Shown here: piece by piece, positions 18,832-26,902 of the stretch
How the letters are laid out: every line of letters starts with the position of its first letter
Numbering within the stretch: the stretch's first letter is position 1
DNA from: Microbacterium wangchenii
GTDB taxonomy: Bacteria > Actinomycetota > Actinomycetes > Actinomycetales > Microbacteriaceae
Direction of reading: 5' to 3'
Length of the DNA stretch: 64,000 nucleotides
NCBI RefSeq assembly: GCF_004564355.1
Contig: NZ_CP038266.1
Span: 2,914,001 to 2,978,000 of the forward strand
The notes under the pieces: model-generated
What the model was told of the DNA's origin: nothing
Database searches by the model: none
The model's input: the letters and a program-made list of their open reading frames with translations, nothing else
Position numbers and translations under genes: made by a program

Positions 18832-19680
18832 TCAGGCGGGCCGGCGGAACTCCTTCATGCGGCGCAGATAGCCGCGCACGCGCGTGAGACCGAGCGGCAC
18901 GGGCCAGTCGTCGGCGCGGAAATACGCATCCGTCCCGCCGTCGACGAAGATGACCGCCCCGCACAGGAACTGCGCCGAGGGACCGAGCATCATGAGAACC
19001 CAGTCCGCGATGTGGGCGGGGTCGCCGAATCCGCCGACCGGCACGGGGAAGTTCTCGATCGCCTTGGCCTCCTCGGGCTCGGAGAGCTGCTTCTGAAGCA
19101 GCGGCGTGAGGATCGCACCCGGGGCGATCGCGTTCAGACGGATGCCGGCACCCGCCCACTCCGCCGTCACGGCGTTGCGACGCATCCAGCGGCTGACGGC
19201 GATCTTGGACCCGGCGTAGACCATGGCCGGTGCGTTCTTGCCCATGCGCCGGGCGACGCGGATGGCCCGCGCGCGGTCGCCCTTCAGCAGCGCCCGCACG
19301 ACACCGCTCGGCACCGCGGGGACCGTCGTCGTGGAGTTCGACGAGAACACGACCACACGTGCGTTCCCGGCGGCGGCGAGCGCCGGACGCCACGCCTCCA
19401 GGAGCTCCACGACACCGGAGTAGTTGACCGCCGCGATGAGTTCTTCACGACCCGGCATCGGCCCCACCCCGGCGGCGAGGACGGCGCCGTCCAGGCGTCC
19501 TCCGGCACGCTCGAGCACGGTCCGTCCGGCGCTGGCGCGCCCCTCGGCGGTGGAGAGGTCGGCGACGACCTCGGCCTCGCGCAGGTCGACGCCGATCACT
19601 TCGTGGCCGGCCTCGCGCAGGCGACTGACGACCGCGGCCCCCATCCCCGATGCAGACCCGGTCACGACATACGTACCCAT
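18832..19680 (-). CDS. SDR-family oxidoreductase
   Basis: A 282-residue short-chain dehydrogenase/reductase. The cofactor loop is VVTGSASGMGAAVVSRLREA (about 5-24). An acidic residue in VIGVDLREAEVVADL suggests NAD(H). The catalytic Tyr-x3-Lys is YAGSKIAVSRWMRR, and the substrate-loop region reads RLNAIAPGAILTPLLQ. It resembles 3-alpha-hydroxysteroid-type SDRs, and the substrate is unknown. The ATG is fixed by ggaaagagga upstream. It is divergent from the TetR gene with a perfect palindrome between, so TetR probably represses it. Confidence 0.9.
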   Translation of the reverse strand: MGTYVVTGSASGMGAAVVSRLREAGHEVIGVDLREAEVVADLSTAEGRASAGRTVLERAGGRLDGAVLAAGVGPMPGREELIAAVNYSGVVELLEAWRPALAAAGNARVVVFSSNSTTTVPAVPSGVVRALLKGDRARAIRVARRMGKNAPAMVYAGSKIAVSRWMRRNAVTAEWAGAGIRLNAIAPGAILTPLLQKQLSEPEEAKAIENFPVPVGGFGDPAHIADWVLMMLGPSAQFLCGAVIFVDGGTDAYFRADDWPVPLGLTRVRGYLRRMKEFRRPA

Positions 19681-19708
19681 GATTCCTCTTTCCGACGCGC
19701 GGGTGATC

Positions 19709-19731
19709 TTTATGGCACCCTCTGCCATAAA
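19709..19731. promoter_or_regulatory. perfect inverted repeat, probable TetR operator
   Basis: tttatggca and tgccataaa flank a five-base spacer (9+5+9, no mismatch), within the 66-base gap between the divergent SDR and TetR starts. The palindrome overlaps the expected -35/spacer region of the TetR promoter. Confidence 0.75.
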
Positions 19732-19734
19732 TAG

Positions 19735-19740
19735 TACGCT
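19735..19740 (+). promoter_or_regulatory. -10 hexamer of a probable leaderless promoter (TetR gene)
   Basis: TACGCT lies exactly six bases before the ATG at 19747. There is no ribosome site, and the operator palindrome ends three bases upstream. Confidence 0.5.
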
Positions 19741-19746
19741 TCCGGC

Positions 19747-20331
19747 ATGGACACGACCACTTCCGCCCGGCGCGGCCGTCCTCCCGTGGTGGATCGCGAC
19801 GCCGTCGCGCGGGCGGCGATCGACCTGTGGTCCACGCAGGGATTCGCCGCCACGACCTGGGATCAGATCTCCGAGCGCACCGGCGTGAGCGTGCGCACCC
19901 TCATCCGCCGCTTCGGATCGCAGCCGGCGATCCTCGCCCGCCCGATCGAGGCGGCCACCGAGCGGTTGCGAGCGGCCCTGCGCGCCGCTCCCGCCGACGC
20001 CGACCCCTCCGACGTCGTGCACGCGGCGGTCGTGGCCTCGGTGTCGGAGGACGATGCCGTGCGGTCGGGGGGCCTCCCCTGGGTGCGCGTCGTCGCGGCC
20101 GAGCCACTCCTGCAGTCCTGGCTGCGCACCGCTTATGCGCCGTGGATCACTGAGCTCGCCGCATCCATCCGAGCGCGGGTGCCCGACATCGACGACGACA
20201 CCGCGTTCGCCCTCGCGTGCGGATTCGAGGCCGTCGCCAACGCGGCGATGCAGGCGTGGGCGCGCGCCGGGGGCACCGACTCCCCCGCCGCCCACGTCGC
20301 CGCGGCGGTCCACCGCATCCGCATCGACTGA
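19747..20331 (+). CDS. TetR-family transcriptional regulator
   Basis: A 194-residue repressor. The N-terminal HTH reads VARAAIDLWSTQGFAATTWD then QISERTGVSVRTLIRRFGSQ (about 18-60). The C-terminal ligand/dimer region has no recognised class. The neighbouring perfect palindrome (19709-19731) is its likely binding site, controlling itself and the divergent SDR gene. It appears leaderless. Confidence 0.9.
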   Translation: MDTTTSARRGRPPVVDRDAVARAAIDLWSTQGFAATTWDQISERTGVSVRTLIRRFGSQPAILARPIEAATERLRAALRAAPADADPSDVVHAAVVASVSEDDAVRSGGLPWVRVVAAEPLLQSWLRTAYAPWITELAASIRARVPDIDDDTAFALACGFEAVANAAMQAWARAGGTDSPAAHVAAAVHRIRID

Positions 20332-20353
20332 ACGCACCGCGGGCAGGAGGACA

Positions 20354-20776
20354 ATGCTCGCCATGACCGCATCCCGCTGGACCCCGCTGGCGATCGCCTA
20401 CCTCGCGCTCGCCGTCGTGGGATTCGTCGCCACCTTCGCGCTGAACGCGTGGTCGGTCGTGCAGATGCGCGACTACCTCGGCGACCTCGTCGGCTCCGGG
20501 CCCGCGGTCGCCTCGATCGGCACCGATCTGCTCGTCGTCGCCGTCGCCGGGTGCATCTTCATCGTCGTGGAGGCGCGGCGCCTGGGGATGCGGCGCGCGT
20601 GGCTGTACATCGTCCTGTCGGCCGTCACGGCGTTCGCCTTCACGTTCCCGCTGTTCCTCGCGATGCGCGAGCGGCGGCTCCACCAGGGTGCGCTCGACGT
20701 CTCCTCGCCGTTCAAAACTCAGGAGACACGCCGACCCGGCACCCGCGGCGGCCCCTCCGGAGACGGATTCTCCTGA
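20354..20776 (+). CDS. DUF2834-family small membrane protein with element-encoded tail
   Basis: A 140-residue inner-membrane protein with three predicted spans (LAIAYLALAVVGFVATFALN; SIGTDLLVVAVAGCIFIVVE; WLYIVLSAVTAFAFTFPLFL), matching the DUF2834 domain of unknown function. The ATG has aggaggac upstream and lies 22 bases after the TetR stop, so the two may be co-transcribed. The last about 22 residues (from PFKTQETRRPG to the stop) are encoded inside the palindromic element at 20709-20786. They look like an accidental extension rather than part of the domain. Confidence 0.75.
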   Translation: MLAMTASRWTPLAIAYLALAVVGFVATFALNAWSVVQMRDYLGDLVGSGPAVASIGTDLLVVAVAGCIFIVVEARRLGMRRAWLYIVLSAVTAFAFTFPLFLAMRERRLHQGALDVSSPFKTQETRRPGTRGGPSGDGFS

Positions 20777-20786
20777 GTTCTGAACG
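20709..20786. repeat. palindromic element, CTCAGGAGA family, copy 1
   Basis: Terminal arms cgttcaaaactcaggaga (20709-20726) and its complement at 20769-20786 match at 17 of 18 positions. The inner part is GC-rich. It overlaps the 3' end of the DUF2834 gene, whose stop (20774-20776) lies in the right arm. Two further copies are at 50548 and 50730. Confidence 0.75.
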
Positions 20787-20858
20787 AGGCCAAGGCCGCC
20801 CCGGGGCCCGCCATCCGCGCAACCGCGACACTATTTTCCCACCGGTGCGCCCAGCCCC

Positions 20859-20932
20859 GTCGGAGCATCGCACCTACGTCGGAGAATGCGAGCCGGATGC
20901 TCCGACCTCGGTGCGATTCTCCGACGTAGGTG
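20859..20932. repeat. four-arm palindromic element, GTCGGAG family
   Basis: Arms in the order A-B-A'-B'. A is gtcggagcat (20859-20868) with complement at 20897-20906. B is cacctacgtcggagaat (20871-20887), 17 bp, with perfect complement at 20916-20932. A and B share the core gtcggag, so nested pairings are also possible. It sits between the convergent DUF2834 and CoA-transferase genes. Confidence 0.75.
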
Positions 20933-20951
20933 AGCGGCGAGGCGGCGTGCC

Positions 20952-22187
20952 TCAGAGCACTCCGGACTCGGCCAGGCCCTCCACGCGCTCGTCGGAGTAG
21001 CCCAGTAGATCCCGCATGATCGCCTGCGTGTGCTCGCCCAGGCCCGGCGCGGGCGCGGACAGATCGACCGTGCTGCGGGAGAAGACGACCGGAAGGCCCG
21101 ATCCGTACAGCCCGTCGAAGTGACCGAACTTCGGATGCACCAGCGGAACCACCTCGCCCCGCGCCACGACCTGCGGATCACGCACGGCCTGCGCGGTCGT
21201 GCGCACCGCCGCCGCGGGCGCGCCGTGCTCCTCCAGGGCCGCCAGCGCCGCGTCCAGGGTCATCTCCGCGGCCCACCCCGCAATGAGGGCGTGGAGACGA
21301 TCGGCGTTCGCGACGCGCGCGTCGCGCGTGGCGAAATCCTCCGACTGCAGCAGGTCGGTGCGCCCGATGGCCGCGAGGACACCCGCGGCGAACTGGTCGG
21401 TGGGCGCGCAGATGGCGAACCATCCGTCGCGCGTGCGGAACGTGCCGAACGGGGCCAGCCGGGGCACGTACGCACCGGTGCGCAGCGGGAAGCCGACCGA
21501 TTCCAGCGCGTCGAACGGCTCACAGGCCACGAGCGAGGTGAGCGCACCGAGCATCGACACGTCCACGTGCTGCCCATGGCCCGTGCGTTCCACCTCGAGG
21601 ACCGCCGACAGCGTGCCGATCACGGCGAACAGCGGCGCCACCAGGTCGCCGACGGGGAGCCCGAAGCGGATGGGGCCGTCCTCCGGCTCTCCGGCGGTGA
21701 GCATGACCCCGCTCAGGGCCTGGATGATCGTGTCCATCGCCTTGCGGTCACCGTGGTCGCCGGTGGCACCGAACCCGCTGATGGAGGTGTAGATCAGGCG
21801 CGGGTTGACCTCGCGCACGCGGGCGTAATCGATGCCCAGGCGCCGAGTGACCCCGGAACTGTAGTTCTCCACGAGGATGTCGGCGTTGCGCACGAGGTCG
21901 AACAGGACCTCGCGGCTGTCCGGATGCTTCAGATCCAGCGTGAGGCTTTCTTTGCCGCGCCCGCGCAGCATCATCGACACCGACATGTCATCGGGCGAGG
22001 TGCGGCGCAGGCTCAGGCCGTCCGCGCCGACATACGGGGAGTTGTTGCGTGACGAATCACCCCCTCGGCCGGGATTCTCCACCTTGATGACCCGTGCCCC
22101 CAATCCCGCGAGCAGCAGCGTCGCGTAGGGCCCCGCCAGTGCGGAAGTCAGGTCGATCACGGTCTTGCCTTCGAGCGGTCCGCTCAT
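20952..22187 (-). CDS. CaiB/BaiF CoA-transferase family protein
   Basis: Class-III CoA-transferase of 411 residues, which moves CoA between carboxylic acids through an aspartyl-CoA intermediate. N-terminal GKTVIDLTSALAGPYATLLL and GLGARVIKVENPGRGG are typical. The stretch MTLDLKHPDSREVLFDLVRN is represented here as SLTLDLKHPDSREVLFDL, and the catalytic Asp region is VENYSSGVTRRLGIDYARVR. The start at MSGPLEG follows ggggtgag. It is divergent from the CapA-like gene. The MarR-type palindrome at 22254-22268 lies between them. Confidence 0.9.
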   Translation of the reverse strand: MSGPLEGKTVIDLTSALAGPYATLLLAGLGARVIKVENPGRGGDSSRNNSPYVGADGLSLRRTSPDDMSVSMMLRGRGKESLTLDLKHPDSREVLFDLVRNADILVENYSSGVTRRLGIDYARVREVNPRLIYTSISGFGATGDHGDRKAMDTIIQALSGVMLTAGEPEDGPIRFGLPVGDLVAPLFAVIGTLSAVLEVERTGHGQHVDVSMLGALTSLVACEPFDALESVGFPLRTGAYVPRLAPFGTFRTRDGWFAICAPTDQFAAGVLAAIGRTDLLQSEDFATRDARVANADRLHALIAGWAAEMTLDAALAALEEHGAPAAAVRTTAQAVRDPQVVARGEVVPLVHPKFGHFDGLYGSGLPVVFSRSTVDLSAPAPGLGEHTQAIMRDLLGYSDERVEGLAESGVL

Positions 22188-22253
22188 ACTCACCCCGATG
22201 TGTCGGCGACAGCCACGGGCCTTCTTTGCCACCTCTGTCGATGGAGCCATAGT

Positions 22254-22268
22254 ATCAAGTAACTTGAT
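22254..22268. promoter_or_regulatory. 15-bp perfect palindrome, probable MarR operator
   Basis: atcaagtaacttgat (7+1+7, no mismatch) lies between the divergent CoA-transferase and CapA-like starts and overlaps a TAGTAT -10-like hexamer. Preceded by agt, it repeats almost exactly at 29871 before the dipeptide-transporter operon, next to a MarR gene. Confidence 0.7.
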
Positions 22269-22279
22269 TGAGGAGTTTC

Positions 22280-23395
22280 ATGAACATCCGCATTGCAGCC
22301 GTCGGCGACATCGTCCTCCAGTACGGCGACCCCGATCCGTACTTCGTCGCCAGCGCCCCCGTGACGCGCGCGAGCGACGTGGCCATCGGGCAGATCGAGG
22401 TGCCGCACACGACCGAGACCGACGTCACCGCGCTCACCGTCCCCTCGCCGCCGTCGGATCCGGCGCACCTGCGCGCGATGGCGGACGCGGGCTACGACAT
22501 CGGCACCGTCGCCGGCAACCACGTCTTCGACCTGGGCACGAAGGGCGTCCTCGACACCCTCTCGGCAGCACACGAAGCGGGCATCGTCACCACCGGCACG
22601 GGCGCGAACCTGGCAGCGGCGATGGTGCCCGCCATCGTCGAGCGCAAGGGCGTGCGCGTCGGCGTCCTGAGCTTCAACTGCGTCGGCCCGCGGGAGTCGT
22701 GGGCCACGAGCAAGAAGGCCGGCAGCGCCTTCGTCAAAGTGCTCACCCACTACGACCTCGACGACCTGAACCCGGGCAACCCGCCCCAGGTCTACACCTT
22801 CGCCGACCGGCGGTCGCTGCAGCAGATGACCACCGCGATCGAGTCGCTCCGGAGCCAGGTCGACGTCGTCGTCGTCGCCCTGCACAAGGGATACGGCCAC
22901 ACCCCGGCCCGCATCGACGACTACGAGTACGAGATCGCGCACGCCGCCATCGACGCCGGCGCCGACGCCGTCGTCGGGCATCACTCGCACATCATGCGGG
23001 GCATCGAGATGTACCGCGGCAAGGCGATCTTCCACGGCCTGGGCAACTTCGTCACCGTCACCGACGCCCTCACCCCGAGCCCCGACAGCGACTCCGAAGA
23101 GCTCAAGGCGTGGGCGCGGCGCCGCGTGGAGATGTACGGCTTCTCCCCCGACCCGGACATGCCGGGGTACCCCTTCCACCCCGAGAGCCGCAACACCGCG
23201 ATCGCGATCCTCGACGTCGACGAGAGCGGCATCCACGCCGGTTTCATCCCGTGCTGGATCGATGGCGACGCCGCCCCCGTCCCCCTGGCCCGCGGCGAGC
23301 GCGACTCCGTCGCCGACTACATCGAAGACATCTCCCGCCGGGCAGGACTGCAGACCCGCTTCGAGTGGGAGGGTGACGTCGTCCGCGTGTCATAA
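22280..23395 (+). CDS. CapA-family (PGA_cap) metallophosphatase-like protein, cytoplasmic
   Basis: A 371-residue protein of the CapA/PgsA superfamily, whose fold is that of calcineurin-like phosphoesterases. It starts MNIRIAAVGDIVLQYGDPDP. It has the metal-ligand blocks GYDIGTVAGNHVFDLGTKGV and DAVVGHHSHIMRGIEMYRGK, and ends with IFHGLGNFVTV. Unlike capsule-linked CapA it has no signal peptide or membrane anchor, so it is probably a soluble hydrolase. aggag five bases before the ATG fixes the start. It is divergent from the CaiB/BaiF gene under the shared MarR palindrome. Substrate unknown. Confidence 0.85.
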   Translation: MNIRIAAVGDIVLQYGDPDPYFVASAPVTRASDVAIGQIEVPHTTETDVTALTVPSPPSDPAHLRAMADAGYDIGTVAGNHVFDLGTKGVLDTLSAAHEAGIVTTGTGANLAAAMVPAIVERKGVRVGVLSFNCVGPRESWATSKKAGSAFVKVLTHYDLDDLNPGNPPQVYTFADRRSLQQMTTAIESLRSQVDVVVVALHKGYGHTPARIDDYEYEIAHAAIDAGADAVVGHHSHIMRGIEMYRGKAIFHGLGNFVTVTDALTPSPDSDSEELKAWARRRVEMYGFSPDPDMPGYPFHPESRNTAIAILDVDESGIHAGFIPCWIDGDAAPVPLARGERDSVADYIEDISRRAGLQTRFEWEGDVVRVS

Positions 23396-23418
23396 CGGCG
23401 CCACGACGACCCGCACGC

Positions 23419-23457
23419 CGAAACGGCAGGCCCCCACATCGGGGACCTGCCGTTTCG
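23419..23457 (+). terminator. terminator after the CapA-like gene
   Basis: Hairpin with 12-bp perfect outer stem (cgaaacggcagg paired with cctgccgtttcg) extended by further G-C pairs around a short loop. It begins 23 bases after the stop. Confidence 0.75.
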
Positions 23458-23464
23458 CATGTCG

Positions 23465-23499
23465 GTGTCGTGGTGGAGGCGGTGCCCCCACCACGACAC
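23465..23499 (-). terminator. terminator after the dipeptide-binding-protein gene
   Basis: Second, independent 12-bp perfect stem (gtgtcgtggtgg at 23465-23476 with 23488-23499) and 11-base loop. It ends three bases from the stop of the minus-strand gene at 23503, so each convergent unit has its own hairpin. Confidence 0.75.
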
Positions 23500-23502
23500 G
23501 AG

Positions 23503-25113
23503 TCACTCGGCGGGCTGCCAGTTGTACTCCGGCTCCGGACCCACCGGGAGCATCACCGGGTTCTGCGGCGACGCCTTGACGTTGGTGACCTTCGGGCCGA
23601 CGTAGTTGACGAAGTACTGCGTGAGGATCGGAACGGTCACCGCGACCTCCTGCCAGCGCTCGCTCATGCGCTCGTACACGGCCTGACGCTCGTCGCCGGT
23701 GAGCCCCAGGCTCTCGGCGTACAGCTTCTCCATCTCCTCGTCGAGGAAGCCGAACGGGTTGGACATCGTGCCCGCGCTGCGCAGGTCCGCGTATGCGTTG
23801 CCGACGCCGCCGTTGGTGGCCCACAGGACCGCCTCGTACTGCTTGGACTCGGCCTTCTCGGCGAACGACGGGATGCTGGTGGAATCGACCTCCAGCGTGA
23901 CCTGGATGCCGATCTCCTCGAGGGCGCTGGAGATGGCCAGCGCGATCTGCGACTGGTGGTCCTGCAGGCTGCTGTCCAGAATGGTCATCTCGAACCCGTC
24001 CTCGTACCCGGCTTCGGCCATGAGGCGGCGGGCCTCTTCGAGGTCGAACTCCCACCCGATGTCGTCGTTGTACCCGGCGGTGCCTTCGACCACGAGCTGG
24101 TTGCTGGGCGACATGTGCTCGCCGCCGAGCGCGTTGACGATCGCCTCACGGTCGATCGCGAGGGCGATCGCGGCGCGCACCCGCTCGTCGGCGAGGGCGG
24201 GGTTGACCTCGCCCCCAGCGTCGGCCAGTCGCAGCGCCCAGTTGTAGAACGGCGCGGACACGATCTCCAGGCCCGCCGACTCGGCCGTCGAGGCCAGCAG
24301 CGGGTTGCCGAGGCCGAAGTCGATCTGACCGGTGGATGCGGCGTTGAGCACGGCGTTCGGATCCGAGATGATCTGCACCTTCACCCGATCCCACATCTGC
24401 GCGTCGGGGTTCCAGTAGTTCGGGTTCAGCTCGTAGATGTACTCCGAGTCGGGCACGGACTCGTCCGCGTCGTAGACGTACTGCCCGGTCCCGTCCATCG
24501 TCTGCAGCAGCGAGGCCGGATCGGCCAGACCGTCGGGCCCGATGATGTTGCCGAGCATCAGCGTCTGCGTCAGCGACATCGGCGCATCGGCGAACGGGGC
24601 GCCGTACGTGATCCGCACGGTCGAGTCGTCGACGGCTTCGACGGCCTCGATCGGACCGACGCGCGGCATGTTGCCCCCGCCCTTGGCGACGAAGTACTCC
24701 ATCGACGCGACCACCGCTTCCGCGGTCAGGGGCTCGCCGCTGGCGAACTGCACGTCGTCGCGCAGCGTGAACTCGAACACGCTGTTGTCTTCGGCGGTGA
24801 ACTCCCACTCGGTGGCCAGCGACGGCTGCAGGCTGCCGTCGGGCGCCTGGTAGATGAGCGGATCGTAGGCCAGCACCGTGAAGATCGAGCCGCTCGCCGT
24901 CCCCTGCAGCGCAGGGTCCAGGCTCATGGGCGCGCCGCGGAACTGCAGCACGAGCTCTTCTCCGCGCTCACCCGTCTCGCCGCCGGCGGCGTCGCCGCCC
25001 GTGTCGGCGGTGGGGCTGCACGCAGCGAGGCCCGCGACCAGGGCGAGGGCAGCGGCGATGCTGCCTGCTCGTCGCAGCGCGCCGCGCCGTCGCGGCTGTC
25101 GTTGGGTCGTCAT
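23503..25113 (-). CDS. peptide/solute ABC transporter substrate-binding lipoprotein (family 5)
   Basis: A 536-residue receptor, DppA/OppA type. The signal reads AGSIAAALALVAGLAACSPT, with lipobox LAAC. The SBP_bac_5 blocks are LVLQFRGAPMSLDPALQGTA, VLAYDPLIYQAPDGSLQPSL and LATEWEFTAEDNSVFEFTLR, plus VRAAIALAIDREAIVNALGG. It captures peptides or peptide-like solutes outside the cell for the permease genes upstream. Its ATG overlaps the hydrolase stop by four bases. It is last in the operon. Confidence 0.93.
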   Translation of the reverse strand: MTTQRQPRRRGALRRAGSIAAALALVAGLAACSPTADTGGDAAGGETGERGEELVLQFRGAPMSLDPALQGTASGSIFTVLAYDPLIYQAPDGSLQPSLATEWEFTAEDNSVFEFTLRDDVQFASGEPLTAEAVVASMEYFVAKGGGNMPRVGPIEAVEAVDDSTVRITYGAPFADAPMSLTQTLMLGNIIGPDGLADPASLLQTMDGTGQYVYDADESVPDSEYIYELNPNYWNPDAQMWDRVKVQIISDPNAVLNAASTGQIDFGLGNPLLASTAESAGLEIVSAPFYNWALRLADAGGEVNPALADERVRAAIALAIDREAIVNALGGEHMSPSNQLVVEGTAGYNDDIGWEFDLEEARRLMAEAGYEDGFEMTILDSSLQDHQSQIALAISSALEEIGIQVTLEVDSTSIPSFAEKAESKQYEAVLWATNGGVGNAYADLRSAGTMSNPFGFLDEEMEKLYAESLGLTGDERQAVYERMSERWQEVAVTVPILTQYFVNYVGPKVTNVKASPQNPVMLPVGPEPEYNWQPAE

Positions 25114-26009
25114 ATCGTGTCCACCTTCTTGTCGTCGTGCGATTGGCGCGGCCGGGGCTCGGCCGTGCCGTTGAGTTCGTCCAGGAACACCCGGACCTCG
25201 CGGATGAGTCGCTCGGGGATCTCCTGAGTCATGAAGTGCCCCTCGCTCTCGAAGAACACCGCCTTAGAGTCGCGGACACTCGTGATGCCGCGCAGGGACG
25301 ATTCCGGCGAGACGATGCCGTCGCGCATGCCCGCGAGCATGAGGGTCGGAACGCGGACGGTGCGCAGCACCGCGGCGAGCTCGTCGTTCGTCTTGGCCTC
25401 GGGGAAGGGCATCCCCTGGTTGATGCGCGATTCGTCCTCGTCGCGGGTCAGGGTCGTGGCCACCGCCGCATCCAGGAACCGGTCGCGCTCCGCACGGCGC
25501 TCCACCTCGTCCTCGTGCAGCCAGCCGCCGAGCTTCTCCAGCTGAGCGCGGATCGAGTCGGTGTCGCCGGCCAGCCGCGCCCGGATGACCTCTCGCCGCC
25601 CCTCGGAGGAGTCGGTCACCCCGAAGCGGTCGTGCGGCGTCCCCACGACGGAGACGAACGCCTTCAGGCGGTGCGGGTTGCGCACCGCGATGTACCATCC
25701 GATGCCGGCGCCGTGCGATGCGCCGGTGTAGACGAACCGGTCGATCCCGCGGGCGTCGGCGAAGGCCACGACGTCATCGGCCCAGCGCGTGAGCCACCCC
25801 TCGGTGGGCGGTTCCGCGGGGCGGGAGGAACGGCCGAAACCGCGGGCCTGGATCGTGTACACCTTGTACCCCGTCGGCGGTTCGGCGAGGTCTTCGGGAT
25901 ATCCGGTGCCGGCGAATCCCATCGCGCACGACAGGATCGTCTCCGGAGCGTCGTCGGGGCCGTACTCGTCGTACCAGAGCTCGGCGTCGTCGATCTTCTG
26001 CAGGGGCAT
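25110..26009 (-). CDS. alpha/beta hydrolase
   Basis: A 299-residue soluble hydrolase. The nucleophile elbow is FVYTGASHGAGIGWYIA (Ser of G-A-S-H-G), an acidic residue lies in LMLAGMRDGIVSPESS, and the catalytic His is in ESEGHFMTQEI. N-terminal PETILSCAMGFAGTGYPEDL carries the oxyanion region. Its position between the ATPase and the binding protein of a peptide importer suggests that it processes the imported compound (ester, lactone or amide). The exact substrate is unknown. Strong aggag seven bases before the ATG. Confidence 0.88.
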   Translation of the reverse strand: MPLQKIDDAELWYDEYGPDDAPETILSCAMGFAGTGYPEDLAEPPTGYKVYTIQARGFGRSSRPAEPPTEGWLTRWADDVVAFADARGIDRFVYTGASHGAGIGWYIAVRNPHRLKAFVSVVGTPHDRFGVTDSSEGRREVIRARLAGDTDSIRAQLEKLGGWLHEDEVERRAERDRFLDAAVATTLTRDEDESRINQGMPFPEAKTNDELAAVLRTVRVPTLMLAGMRDGIVSPESSLRGITSVRDSKAVFFESEGHFMTQEIPERLIREVRVFLDELNGTAEPRPRQSHDDKKVDTI

Positions 26010-26038
26010 ACTTCTCCTCGGTGATGGCGGTCGGGGCG

Positions 26039-26902
26039 TCAGCGGAGCGTGCTCGCGATGGCGTCGGTGCGGGCGTCCAGCCCGTCCTTCTCCCGCGCGG
26101 CGTTGCGCTGTGCCTGCAGTTCGGGGTCGGGCACGGGCGCGGCGGCCAGCAGCCGCTGGGTGTACTCGCGCTGCGGATCCTCGTACACGCGCCCGGCGTC
26201 GCCCTGCTCGACGATCCGCCCCTGCTTGAGCACGGCGATCCGGTCGGAGAGGTAGTGCACGATCGACAGGTCGTGGGAGATGAAGAGGTAGCTGGCGCCC
26301 ATTTCGTGCTGGAGTTCGGCCATCAGGTTGATGACTTCGGCCTGGATGGACAGATCCAGCGCGCTGACGGGTTCGTCGCACACCACGAGCCGGGGCGAGA
26401 GGATCAGCGCACGGGCGATCGCGATGCGCTGCTTCTGCCCGCCGGAGAACTGAGCCGGGAACCGCCGCGCCGCGTCCTCGCTCAGCCCCACCCGCCGCAG
26501 CATCGCGAACACGCGCTCGCGCACGACCTCCTTGGATGCCGGTTCGTGCACCTGCACGGGTTCGGCGATGGAGTAGCCGATGGGCTTGGTGGGATCCAGC
26601 GACGTGTGCGGGTCCTGATAGATGACCTGGAGCTCTTTCGTGAGCGCCCGGCGCTGCGTCTTGGACAGGCTCAGGATGTCGCGGCCGTCGTATTTGATGA
26701 CTCCGCTGCTGGGGCGCACGAGGCCCAGTACCGCCTTGCCGATCGTGGACTTGCCCGAGCCCGATTCGCCCACGAGTCCGAGCGTCTCGCGGGGTGCGAT
26801 CTGCAGGCTCACGTCATCGACGGCGAGGGTGCGACGCCGTCCGCGGCGGTACTCCACCGACAGGTTCTGCACCTCGAGGATCGGCGGCACGGTCGTGGTC
26901 AT
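26039..26902 (-). CDS. oligopeptide/dipeptide ABC transporter ATP-binding protein (DppF type)
   Basis: A 287-residue ATPase. Walker A is GLVGESGSGKSTIGK (about 42-56), the signature is QFSGGQKQRIAIARAL, Walker B is LVVCDEPVSALD and the switch His is in LFISHDLSIV. The C-terminus is the oligopeptide-type (EYTQRLLAAAPVPDP). It pairs with the ATPase half of the fused gene upstream, whose stop overlaps this ATG by four bases. Confidence 0.93.
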   Translation of the reverse strand: MTTTVPPILEVQNLSVEYRRGRRRTLAVDDVSLQIAPRETLGLVGESGSGKSTIGKAVLGLVRPSSGVIKYDGRDILSLSKTQRRALTKELQVIYQDPHTSLDPTKPIGYSIAEPVQVHEPASKEVVRERVFAMLRRVGLSEDAARRFPAQFSGGQKQRIAIARALILSPRLVVCDEPVSALDLSIQAEVINLMAELQHEMGASYLFISHDLSIVHYLSDRIAVLKQGRIVEQGDAGRVYEDPQREYTQRLLAAAPVPDPELQAQRNAAREKDGLDARTDAIASTLR

